NCBI GenBank assembly: GCA_951799405.1
Contig: OX637339.1
Coordinates: forward strand, 11,656,001 to 11,720,000
Origin: Agapetus fuscipes
Taxonomy: Eukaryota > Arthropoda > Insecta > Trichoptera > Glossosomatidae
Reading direction: 5' to 3'
Length of the DNA stretch: 64,000 nucleotides
The position numbers were made by a program, and so were the translations under genes. The notes beneath the pieces were generated by a model. It was not told the origin of the DNA and searched no databases. It saw nothing but the letters and a program-made list of their open reading frames with translations. Shown here in pieces: positions 32,721 to 43,400 of this stretch; position 1 is the first letter of the stretch; every line of letters begins with the position of its first letter.

Positions 32721-34852
32721 AGGTGGATGTCCCAATTACTGGCAGTGTCCCAATTATTGGCACTTTTTCAGTTTTTAACTTATAATAAGGCTTCAAAGGC
32801 ATGGAAAGTTAAGAAAAAATGTGGAATAAATATTTCATAGGTTGTCCAAACTGTGTTTCTAGTTTCAAGTGTATAGGTGGCAGCTTTGGACACAAAAAAA
32901 ATAGTCAAAGTGAGCACCTACCCAGCAAGGTGCATTTGGCGGGATTTCTTACTGATTTCGATAAGGAACAAGGTGAGCATTTTGTTTTTTTTTCTACTTT
33001 ACTTTTAAGTTTGAATGGTTTCTGATTATATCAGTGGTTTTGTGAAGGCTTTCTCTAAATAGAAACTTTGTTGTCATTGGCATAACCTCATTTTTACTAT
33101 TTTTTTAAATAAATGCCAGTATTAGGGACACCAAAATCTCTTTTGTCCCAATTACTGGCAGGGGTGCCCATGATAGGTGCAAGCTGAAACCTGTTATGTC
33201 CCTATTATTGGCATTCATTTTTTTTGACCTCTGAAGTTTCTTATTTTAAGTTACAGTACAATGGATAAGAAAATGGAAACTACATACTTATTATCAGGAG
33301 AGATCATTTTAAGCAACTTAGAAAAAAACTCTTAATAAGTCCTTTTTTATCTCACATTCTGCCAAACGTTCTTCAGCGGCGCTATAATTTTCATTTATAC
33401 TCTTCATTTTTTTAAATTTCAGTTAGACAAATACGATACTTATTGCTCAAATTTCTTTCTTTTACAGATGTATGATGGGATCCAAAGAGAAAAATGTATG
33501 ATGGCGCAGACATGGTCAAAGTAATTGCTGCTGTCACGTCAGGGAAATTAGCATCCCAACCCCACAGAATTGGACAAACTCACGGGCTTCAGTCACCAAA
33601 GAGAAATTAATCAGATGGCATGCGGAAATCCATGAGTACCTACAGATCAAGAGGTTTGCGATAGACCCGGAGAAGCCAAATATCTTAGACCCTGACAACA
33701 CATTAGGTGATCGCATTATCATTAATGCCGATGACAAAAGATCCAGAGCGGATTTTTAATGCTGGTGAAGCAGCTTTTTTTCTTAGTCTTAAAGGAGATA
33801 AAGTACTTGGTATAATACTCGTAGCATTTTACCCAAACGCCACTCACATCATTCAGCCGATGGATGTCGCTGTCTTTCCAAGCTTAAAGCATTCATGGAA
33901 GGAAGAAACCAACACATGGAGACACATAATATGCACTACGAATTGAAGAAAAAAGACTTCGCTCCCCTCCTAGCATCCTCAATTCAGAAATCTGTCAAAC
34001 CTGATACTTTGAAGAATGGTTTACGCAAGTACGGACTCTTTCCGTGGAACGTTAATGCAATTGGCTTCAGCAAAATTCCGTCCGTGAATCATTCAAGCAC
34101 TAAAAATGCACCAGAACAAGATGGAGATGAAGATATACTTGATAAACTACTTTCCAGACTAGAAACTAGTAGGACCAGTAAAATAACAAAGTTTCAGGAA
34201 ATGTTTGGATATGGAAGCGAGTGATTATAAAAAAAAATGAAAATGAATATGGAGGATATTAATTTGTTCATCGTCTGGAGAAAATTGAAGAAAGAGGTTA
34301 AAGAGATAAAGGCAGATGATCCAGAAGTGACTTCTTCAGCGAAAAAAAAAACACGGAAGATGTTGACCTGCAAATGCCATCGAATAAGATGTTTTGTGAA
34401 TATGTAAAAAAAAAAAAAAAAAATCTCACTTCTCTTATTTATTTCTATAACTATATTATATTTTTCGACCAAAATTTAATAAACATTTGTTCCTTGAACT
34501 TCTCTGCACTTATTCTGATAAAAACTTCCCCCTTTTTAAGAAAAATGTTAGCTGTAACTAAAGTATCGATTAAAAAACTGAGGTGCCAATAAATGGGACA
34601 AAGGTATGCCAATAATTGGGACAAATCCGAATTTCACCTGCCAATAATAGGGACATCGGAGTTTTTGTTCAATTAATTAAATAAAACTTATTTCCTCACA
34701 TAATTTTGATTGAATTCTTTCTTTTTTAAATACTGCAGCATATTTCCAATGTCCTGATACAAATAAAAACAGAATCAGATAAAAATTCGAATTTCTATGA
34801 GCTTTTCAATTTAAAAATTTCCTTAAGCTGCCAATAATTGGGACATCCACCT
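32721..34852 (+). mobile_element. pogo/Tigger-type DNA transposon, 2,132 bp
   Basis: Terminal inverted repeats AGGTGGATGTCCCAATTA(C/T)TGGCAG, one mismatch over 25 bp, flanked by TA at both sides (32719-32720, 34853-34854). Extra copies of the inner motif tgtcccaattattggca occur near 32747, 33150, 33200 and, inverted, 34582, 34607 and 34640, likely transposase sites. Encodes a broken transposase. Confidence 0.9.
33560..34225 (+). pseudogene. pogo/jerky-like DDE transposase remnant
   Basis: Reads TKEKLIRWHAEIHEYLQIKR, then after a frameshift ERIFNAGEAAFFLSLKGDKV, then FYPNATHIIQPMDVAVFPSL and KNGLRKYGLFPWNVNAIGFS. This is the order of insect pogo/jerky transposases. The first catalytic site, normally NADE, is NAGE, and the segment carrying the second Asp is deleted between KVLG and AFYPNATH, so it is inactive. 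Confidence 0.85.
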
Positions 34853-34854
34853 TA

Positions 34855-35500
34855 CCATTTGATTCAAAGATGACCTTTTAGTGATATTCTCTTAAGAATC
34901 ACATTCTATATATTTAATCTGAGCCAAGAAAAACCCCTAAAACACGATAATGTGAGAGTTGTTCTAAATATTTTTAAAGTCAATTTCCAGTTGTCATAAG
35001 ACACATTGGTCCAGTACACATACAAACATTGCTTATGTGAAATTACATCTGTGACATGTGACCCATTAGGAGACAACGCGGTAGAATTTGCTATGTATGT
35101 GCAGCTTCGTTGTATTTTCATTTGTCTCTACGTATTGCACGCGTCTGGCTTAGAGTGAGGCGTCAGTAGGGACCTTGATGTGAGACACAGAGCCGTCATT
35201 AGCATATTATATTCAAACACCAACTAGTCTATACACACGCTCGTTCACCTTCACATATATTAGAGGGTAATAATAATTAAAACGTCTTTTTACGTTTCCT
35301 TTTCTGCACTAAAAAAATCAATAATGTTCAGCGTTATTCACACAACATTTAATCTGTGGATGATCCACGGATCTTAATTTTGCAGCCTTGGATTTGCTGT
35401 GTGAATAAGTTTCGTGCTTTCTTTTGGATGGGACCGTACCTCATACATTTACCAGCTAAGACTATTACAGAATAATATCATTTGTCATCAATGCCATTTG
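34855..35500. other. Mostly unrecognised
   Basis: A decayed SINE-B 3' end lies at about 35055-35112 (tgtgacccattaggagacaa). Nothing else recognised. Confidence 0.35.
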
Positions 35501-35504
35501 TTTG

Positions 35505-36200
35505 GTTACACGAAAAATCGGTCACAGACAACTCGTCCACAGACAACTTGTCCATGAACAAATCGGTCACATGACAGTTGTCTCCATCACAGAAAACTCG
35601 CTTTCCAAAAAACCTTGTAATTACTGTATATAATCTATAATCTAAGTTGAAAAGATGTATATTACATTTAAGATTCATATTAAATGCATTCCCATAAGCA
35701 GACACGTATAAGTTTGCGCTTACACATGCCGCATGTGGATCTACAATAGTTAACACTGTAATTTTAATGAACTGTAGTTTTTGTATACATTCCTTGACTT
35801 ATAGGTTGGTATGCGGTTGACCACCCATGCTGTAGAAAATGGTTCACTTTGCCAATGTCACCCCTGTTTCAGGGAAGGTCGGCAAGAGTTGCATGCGCAT
35901 GCGCACTTGTACGTGTCTGCTTGTGAGAATGCATGTAATGTGAATTCCCAATGTTACATATCTTCGCAACTTAGATAAGAGATTAGATTAGATATGTGGA
36001 GGGAGCTGTCTGTGGACCATCATATATTGTATGTGAGTATGTGACCGAAAACTCGTATGGACGTACTGTCGTGTGACCGAATTGTCCGTGACCATGTGTT
36101 TGTGAAAGTGTTATTCGTGGCCGAGTTGTATGTGATCAAAATGTCCTTGACTGAAAAGTCGTGTGGTTGTGACCGATTTGTCGTGGAACCGCTCCAACCA
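35505..36200. mobile_element. MITE-like element of 'gtgaccgaa' motifs with two LINE-C insertions
   Basis: Left arm cacgaaaaatcggtcacaga and further cggtcac/ctcgtccac motifs; right arm complement motifs (gtgaccgaattgtccgtgac) ending cgatttgtcgtggaacc. LINE-C 3' ends lie at 35635-35755 (-) and 35793-35990 (+). Same plan as 28173-28800 with different motif. Confidence 0.55.
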
Positions 36201-36596
36201 CCGAATTGCCTGCTGCTGTCTTCATTTGATTGGTCCATCTTCTTCCCCTTCAGGCTAACGATTGCAATCAGTTGTTCCAGACTTTCCTCATCGCCACGGA
36301 CAGCGTGCCCCACGGTTGCCCTTCACTGTTTTACCTGAAAGGGCTTATACGAGTATGCGTATAATGATGGTTTACCCTAATCTGCTGTCTGTCCATCACT
36401 CCATGCGTGAGCTCATATTACATATGAATCACCTCCGAGCACGACCTGGCGCGGAACCTGACAACTCACGCAACCCGTCGCAAGTACACAACTGTGCGAA
36501 TCCAAGTATTCTACGGATCAGTCATGATACACCTAACATTTCAACATTTCCTTTTGCGAAGCTGCATCTGTAGCGGATTCCCAGTAATCATTTGAC
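36201..36596. other. No recognised feature
   Basis: A 103-codon ORF has no motif I recognise. Confidence 0.35.
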
Positions 36597-36862
36597 AAAG
36601 TTCCTTGACTAATAGGTTAGTATGAGGCTGACCGGCACACTGTAAAAAATGGTTCACTTTTCCAATGTCACCCCTGTTTCAAGGAACGTCGGCAAGAGTT
36701 GCAGGGCTTATGTTCATTTGAGATAAAGGTTTTTATGTTGTAAGCTCACATGTGGCATGTGTAAGTGTGAACTTATGTGTCTGCTTGTGGATCTGCATTT
36801 TATATGAATCGTAAATGTAAAATATCTTTGCAACAATTGCAACTTAGATTATAGATAATAGA
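36597..36862 (+). mobile_element. LINE-C 3' end copy
   Basis: ttccttgactaataggttag to ttgcaacttagattatagat. Confidence 0.7.
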
Positions 36863-37023
36863 CCATCGTGTTTTCTTGTTTTATATTCATCAGACTTAAT
36901 ACGTTATGATGTACCTGATGATGATCGTCGAAAACGTTAGTTTATTACTAAATTAAGTGAAATTAAAATAGTTTCTTAATGGAATGAAGATTCATATTTG
37001 CTTTACTTCTGTAAAATTAACTA

Positions 37024-37266
37024 AGAGCCTGTTGCACCAAACTCTAATCAGACAAAAGTCAAAATTAAGTGTGATTTCTCCCGTTCAAATAAAAAAAAAT
37101 GGTTGCATATACGTAAGTCAGCTGATGTACATCATATTCCCTGTTCAATTTCCATCATATTATTACCCACTTCCGAGAAATATTTAACCGAGGTCCTTAC
37201 CAGAATTAAGCAATCAACTTTGATGTGCCAATCGAATGGTGATTGGAGGTTGGTGCAACAGGCCAT
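37024..37266. mobile_element. MITE-D copy 3
   Basis: agcctgttgcaccaaactct to gattggaggttggtgcaaca plus ggcc. The right end is eroded and abuts a LINE-C tail. Confidence 0.75.
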
Positions 37267-37267
37267 C

Positions 37268-37830
37268 TAAATCTAAATCTAAGCTGCAAAGATATGTATC
37301 ATTTGAGATTCATATTAAATGCATTCCCACAAGCAGACACGCATAATTTCGCGCTCACACATGCCGCATGTGGACCTACAATATAAAAAACCCAATCTCA
37401 AATGAACATAAGCCCTGCAACTCTTGCCGACCTTCCCTGAAACAGGGGTGACATTGGCAAAGTGAACCATTTTTTACAGTATGGGTGGTCAGCCGCATAC
37501 CAACCTATAAGTCAAGGAACACACATGAGAAATTACATTTTTTAAATCAATAAATAATAATATACTATAGGTATTACATGGACATCAAAAAAACTAAAAC
37601 ATTAAACCAATTTCACTTTAATAAACCCTAGCCGCCAACATTACAGATCAACCGCCATTTCTTTCTATCCTTACATACTTCTTTCATTTCCTCCAGAGTC
37701 ATAACCTTCTTCATACAAGCTCTTCATTTATTATGACTCTGGATATTCCATTCATTCGCAATTTCGGATATTTGGTCCATCCATACCTTTCTCGGTCTTC
37801 CTCCCTAAGGATCAAATATGAATTTTTCAC
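37268..37830 (-). mobile_element. LINE-C long 3' copy with ORF end
   Basis: Read on the minus strand: GRPRKVWMDQISEIANEWNI then, in another frame, MTLEEMKEVCKDRKKWRLIC followed by a stop, then a 3' UTR that ends in the LINE-C repeat and a (TAGATT)n tail. The ORF end is typical of arthropod non-LTR elements. This copy links the abundant short repeat to a LINE. Confidence 0.8.
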
Positions 37831-38315
37831 AAAAAAATAATACTATTTCTTCATTATATTGTTGTACCTTATACACGTCTTAAATACCTGCCGATTAGTG
37901 TAATAAGTATTATATTATTTAGACCTAGTAGGCACGCTCACTGATGACGCATACCTTACTTATGTTGTTGATCTAAATCAGCATCAGAGGCGTAACAAAA
38001 AACAAATCACGCGTTCTTGTAACATCAATCAGATGTGCATAGTCATGTGAGATTAGAACAATTCTGTAAAAAAAGTATAAAAATCGAAGAAACAGGGTTT
38101 TAGTACATATTCTGAGCATTTATTTCACCTCAGGTACTTTTGACTTGCCATGTCATTTTCAAGAGTTACAAAACTGAAGTGAAATAAATTGCTTAATTTT
38201 TTAAATTAAAATTTGTGCTTTGGGAATATTGCTATATTTTGTAACTACTTTGTTGCCTCATTTTAAAAGGGAAGCCGATGGGAATCGAGTTGTTGGCACC
38301 CTTCGCCACTGTTAT
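37831..38315. other. No recognised feature
   Basis: AT-rich, nothing recognised. Confidence 0.35.
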
Positions 38316-38317
38316 GT

Positions 38318-38505
38318 ATTCATTGACTTATTGTTTGGTATAAAACTGACCACCCATACAGTAAAAATCGGTTCACTTTCGTCAATGTCATCCATGTTTC
38401 CGCAAGAGTTTATATATTCATTTGAGTTTTTGTTTGTTTTTTTTTTTTTAAAGCACATGCAATATGTTTGAATAAGAATGCATTTAATATGAATCTTCAA
38501 TTTTA
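38318..38505 (+). mobile_element. Diverged LINE-C copy
   Basis: cattgacttattgtttggta, gaccacccatacagtaaaaa and gaatgcatttaatatgaatc are recognisable. Confidence 0.5.
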
Positions 38506-38601
38506 TTAGACCCTTGTTACTTAGTTAATAAATATATAAGTACATAGGTAATCGTTTTATTGATGTCAGAAAGATGGAGAAGATTGTGCATGAAGAGAGT
38601 G

Positions 38602-38779
38602 AGAGCTCGTTCCCACTTGTCGGGTGTCGGATCCGTATATTAATCGGAGGTTCCAGTGGCAGAAAATTATGTATGAAGCTATTCACACTTATCGGAAACC
38701 GTTTTTGTCCGAAATGTTCTGCCACTGGAACCTCCGATTAATATACGGATCCGACACCCGGCAAGTGGGAACGAGCTCT
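38602..38779. mobile_element. Foldback element, 63-bp arms
   Basis: 38602-38664 and 38717-38779 are reverse complements with a single mismatch (AGAGCTCGTTCCCACTTGTC ... CAGTGGCAGAA). The 52-nt spacer holds a further small hairpin (tcgga...tccga). No ORF. Confidence 0.85.
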
Positions 38780-39384
38780 GACACGACGAAGTGGAGACAC
38801 ATCTGCGGATGTACTGACCACCCGTAGTGTAATGGTGGCTGGATACAAGTACAAGAGAAGAGGTAAAGCTAGCCTACATTAGTTAAAATAATGTAGCAAC
38901 ATGTCCTTGCCCTCTATGACATCATATTTATTATTATTTGTATAAGCTGATATGAGTATTCAAAAGCAGTGCGTGTACACATAATGGCAGTCCTTCCAGG
39001 AAGCCTGCTGATGATGAGTCATGGTGTAAGTGGAATGAGGCTGAAGCCATGTCAACAGTCATCGTGTATGGGTGTTCCGCACATCAGTGCATTCTCTCAG
39101 GTCCTAATCTAAGTACATGACTTCCTTATCAGTATACTCATAAGTAGGTACAGGCAAATGTAAACAAGTGACTTGTTTTAATACTCAGAGAACCAGTTCC
39201 ATTTCTGCACTTCTATTCATCCCACTTATAACAAAGATACAAGCTATTTTTACTTCAATTTTTAAAACCATTAAAATAACTTTTCTGTCATGATGTCCTT
39301 CAATGTCCTTGACAATCTTTCCTTGTTTGATAATAATAATAATAATGTTTTATTCATTGAAATACAGTTAGGTCTTACTCAGAC
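38780..39384. other. No recognised feature
   Basis: Nothing recognised beyond an (AAT)n run near 39335. Confidence 0.35.
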
Positions 39385-39555
39385 ACACAACACGTACTGT
39401 TTGGATTGTCTATAGATTACCGGACAAACTGTGTGAAAGCTTTCATACATCTCCATACACTTTTGACTTCAGACCCGGCCATATAGGAAAAGATAGGGAA
39501 AAAAATATGGATAAACCATGCAGAATGGTGGAAAAATGCATTTAGTGTGAAATGG
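39385..39555. mobile_element. TIR MITE copy, related to 13402 and 40831
   Basis: ggattgtctatagattaccg, gaaagctttcatacatctcc and atttagtgtgaaatggctgt match the copy upstream of PHLDB exon 2. Confidence 0.6.
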
Positions 39556-39624
39556 CTGTAAGAGTCGCAACCTTCATATTGTTATTATTTCACCTGGTTC
39601 AATTTAATAAAAATGGCTGTTATT

Positions 39625-39984
39625 TATTTTGCACAATTTATTTCAGATACCACATTACACATTCACGATTGAACGGTCAGTTTGCTTCTCCTTAGCCACA
39701 GAGAGCTTTGGTTCTTATTTATAGTAAGACTAAGGATAGTTCTCTAATCACTGTGAATTGGAACATGCAAGACTTTACTAGAACATCCAAACACTCGAGC
39801 AATCTTGACTAATACAAATATCAAATTATATAGGGACCTACTGGTACATTTAGAGACTTCACAGACACAACTCACACAGACAAACAATAAATAAGAAATA
39901 AGATGGAGAAGGATATCTTTGAGGAAAAAGATTCCAAATGCTAAATGCAACTTCTTTCTTGACAATGCGGGAAGAAGATGCATA
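39625..39984 (-). mobile_element. LTR-like repeat
   Basis: gaattggaacatgcaagact, ttactagaacatccaaacac and gacttcacagacacaa match 60775-60930 and, inverted, 20140-20720. Confidence 0.4.
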
Positions 39985-40250
39985 CAGCGTGCAGTTTATA
40001 GTGCAGTTGAGCCACGCCGTCAGACGCGCACAAACTTTGGAGGTCGAGCCTTCTGGATCCGTTGGAGTGGAATAGCCTGCCACCTGCCAGGGGTGAGAAA
40101 GTCTGAGTCTATAGGTATATTTCGGGGAGCACTGAAAATTTATCTTTTCAATAAGTCTTATCCGTGATGGGAGAGGGCCCTTGAGCTGTGACACACACAA
40201 AAACGGTGCTCTCTTATTATGTGTACTATGAAATAAATTATCCTGTAATA
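39985..40250 (+). mobile_element. LINE-E 3' end fragment
   Basis: Encodes VEPRRQTRTNFGGRAFW, then IGIFRGALKIYLFNKSYP-stop, then the 3' UTR ctgtgacacacacaaaaacg and an AAT tail. Ends about 120 bp before the first PHLDB coding exon. Confidence 0.75.
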
Positions 40251-40348
40251 ATAATAGAGGGTTTACATCATTTTCTGTTAGATTGTAGCCAGAATATGTT
40301 GTAGTAATGTGTTGTTACTGTTGTTGTCAGGTGTTGCTGCGTGCCAGG

Positions 40349-40363
40349 ATGAGCATGAGCTAG
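40349..40363 (+). promoter_or_regulatory. Possible upstream ORF before the PHLDB start
   Basis: ATG AGC ATG AGC TAG lies 5 nt before the chosen start codon. If the transcript includes this stretch, a four-codon upstream ORF ends just before the main ATG and could damp or reinitiate translation. Whether the 5' UTR includes it depends on the unproven acceptor at 40330. Confidence 0.35.
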
Positions 40364-40367
40364 CGCC

Positions 40368-40441
40368 ATGTCGGGTCTGCAGCCGCGCCCCCCTGCGCGC
40401 GCACCTCACCTGGACGTGCAGGAGCATGGCAACTCCCTCAG
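40368..40441 (+). CDS. PHLDB: PHLDB exon 1 (first coding exon)
   Basis: Encodes MSGLQPRPPARAPHLDVQEH and a few more residues and ends in phase 2 at AG|gtgaca. The codon 12 nt upstream in frame is TGA, so this ATG (context gcgccATGt) is the best start. A TTGTTGTCAG acceptor-like site ends at 40330, so the exon may begin at 40331 with a short 5' UTR joined to an upstream non-coding exon that I cannot place. Confidence 0.8.
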
Positions 40442-43400
40442 GTGACATCCCTTTTTACATAAATCTGTTTATAAACATCCGTGACATCTTCTTCTTCAAT
40501 GGCCCTACAGCTCATATCGCGCCTTGGCCTCGTGGTATGATCCCGAGATGGCCGCCTTTGTCAGCCTTTCCAGAAATCTATTTATTTGGGATCGATCTGT
40601 AAGGAAAGTGGCTAACTCCATTGGTTATTTTTATGATTGAGTGCGTCTCTACCCTACCCCCCTCCATCACCCCTACTCCCCTTTGACGATTTGTATTTGA
40701 ATGAAATTTTTGGACCGTACCCTTTGCACTTAGTACAAATTTGTTCATTTTTCCCTCCATATCATCTGAGCTTGATGTGGCCTCACCTACACCATCCGCT
40801 TTGATCCTAGAGCATTCAAAGCCATTACAAACACAACACATTTTGCGCGGATTGTCTATGGATTACCGGAGAAACGTGTGAAAGCTTTCATACATCCCCA
40901 TACACTACTGACTTCTGGTCCGGTGCTGAAGAGAAAAACTATCGGGCAGAATGGTGACAGAATGCGTCTAGTGTGTAATGGCTGTAAGACTATAGCGCAT
41001 AGTCTGGTTTGTTGCAGGGTTGCCACCAGCTCCCCGCACCTGGTGAGTCTGGGCTGCGGACGTCTCAGCACTGCAGTCACCATACACCCCATCAAACAAG
41101 GTACACCAATAAGTATTCACTTTACATATAGGGTCTCTCATAAAGCGCTTTCCATCTTTAAATTTAAATAAAACAAAGTGTGTGCGAGATATCATTGATT
41201 TATTAGTTTGAAAGACCAATCAATGCCATTATGTATGTCCTGTCAATAGTTCAGTTGGTAGAGTGCTTGCATTCCATGCCGAGAGCTCGGGTTCGAATCC
41301 CACCGAGGGTGTCAGAAATGATTTCCCGTTTTGGAGCGATTTCAAACCCAAAATAAAATACCCACAAGAAATAAGTACCAGCCCCCTTGGAGCTGGGAAA
41401 CCTCCACTTCAACTGAATTGGTTGGCGTTGAACTTTGCCCAAACAGGAAACCCATTTTGAAAAAATGATTTTATAATTTGCATATATTGTTGAACAATAC
41501 AAATAAAATTTTGGGAATTCGTCAATGGTGATTTGGCAAATTAGACTGAATAAATGACGGCCAATTGGACTGATGTCACTTCAACAATAAAGCCGCTATC
41601 ACCTTTCTAAGTGTGGTAGTCCTTATTGGAAGATTATATAAATGGTGTATTATTCAGGAGGAGTGACTATCGTGGGCTCCCACAGTGGTCAGCACATAAT
41701 GCTGCAGGGAGCGGGCGTGGAGGGAGAGCACTGCCGCATAGAGAACTCCCACGGCGTGGTCACCCTGTATCCAGTCAACGGGGTCACCACCGTGGACGGC
41801 CAAGTGACGCAACATCCCACCAGGCTGCAGCAAGGTAAAGCTATCCTATTCTTATATTTTTGGGTTCATTTAAAGTAAAAATAAATCAAAAGTTTTCTTA
41901 TTTATTTATTTAACACACAATTTATTTTTCAAACTAATGGTCAATCAGTCTAGCTGACCTACGAAAACTTTGGTTTTCTCAAGCAAAATGCTTCATTTTA
42001 TAGACGTTTTTATATTGCCAGAAAGGTCTACTTACCGTGTTTATAGACATTGCTAGAAACACCAAGTACACTCTAGCGTATTCAGTGTAGGTATTCATGT
42101 TATTATGATTTCTTCTTAGCAAACTCAAATCAAAATACTGGCAAGGTTAACTCACAAAAAATGAGAACGGCCCGCTCGGGAGCTGGAAAACCCTCACTTC
42201 AAGTGCATCTTAGTTTCGTTTGTGTTTTTGCATGTTTGTATTCATAAATTATTCAACGCATATTAACTGAATGTCTTTTACGCTCCAGGTTGCATGGTTG
42301 GCATCGGTCGCTCCAACTTCTTGCGCTTCAACCATCCCGAAGAGGCGCACATGATGAAGGCGGTTCTACCTGAGCACCCAGCAGCGCCACATCAGCAAAT
42401 GTACTCCAGCAACAATCTCCAGAGGGAGCTTGACCTCACGTACAAGAGGAACAAGCCTCCTGTAGCGCCAAGGAAGGTCTTCAAGGAGGTGGACAGCGAA
42501 GAAGACCTGCCCTCCCAGCACACCATCAAGGACAAAGTCAACAAATTCGAGTACTACCTCAGGAACTCTCAAAAGAATGCCGATTCCTGGTCACCCAAAG
42601 TCTTCAGTTCCAATTCCCTCACTGTGAATACTCCAGCGAAAGACGTGATCGGGAAAGATGCTCCGTACAATTATAATGTGAATAGAGTGATGCTGAATGA
42701 AAGCAAAGTGGTGGATGTGAGGAGTTGTTCATACAGCAATGTTGCGGTGAGGAAGGAGGTGTACAGGGAGGATGCTGGGGGAGGATATGGCAGGGTGCAG
42801 CAGAATGGAGGTGGGGAGATGAAGAGGCAGGGACAGAAGGTGTTGGTGAAGGCGCCGTCTCCGAGTTTCAACAGGAACCCTGTGTTCAACAACACACAAC
42901 AACATAATGTGCAACACAACATGCAAGACAACAACAAGGCTGCAACATATGTGAGTTTTTGAACCAATTAAACTAATATAATTTGGGTCGTATCACAAAT
43001 GTATACACTCAAATAAGTCGCTTGTTTTCAAAATTTTGTATTTGCACGTACAGTGAAGAATGACTGAATATTTTTGTCAAGGGATCTATCTATAATCTGT
43101 TGCCAACCAACACCAACACCAACCAACACCAACGACAACCAGAACCGGCCATGGAAAAAAGTCATTTTCGCAGGTGACATTTCCACCAAAATCTCAAAAC
43201 TTTTTCCTGATACAATAAGAACCGCCTTCTATACCACTAATAATCTGGGAAATATACTTTTGAACGCAAAAACCAGGACTGATATATTACAGAAAAGTGG
43301 AGTGTACGAGATTAAATGTGGGGACTGTAATAAAATTTACATTGGACAGACCTCTAGAAACCTAAAAATACGACTAGACGAACATAGACGATGCCTTCCT

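Noticed and set aside
36915..36933. Hammerhead ribozyme (CTGATGA...GAAA)
   Set aside because: Stem II is only 2 bp and stem I does not pair; kept only as a comparison for the motif at 43748.
42725..42967. Additional ORFs overlapping exon 4 on both strands
   Set aside because: Out-of-frame shadows of the exon 4 coding sequence.
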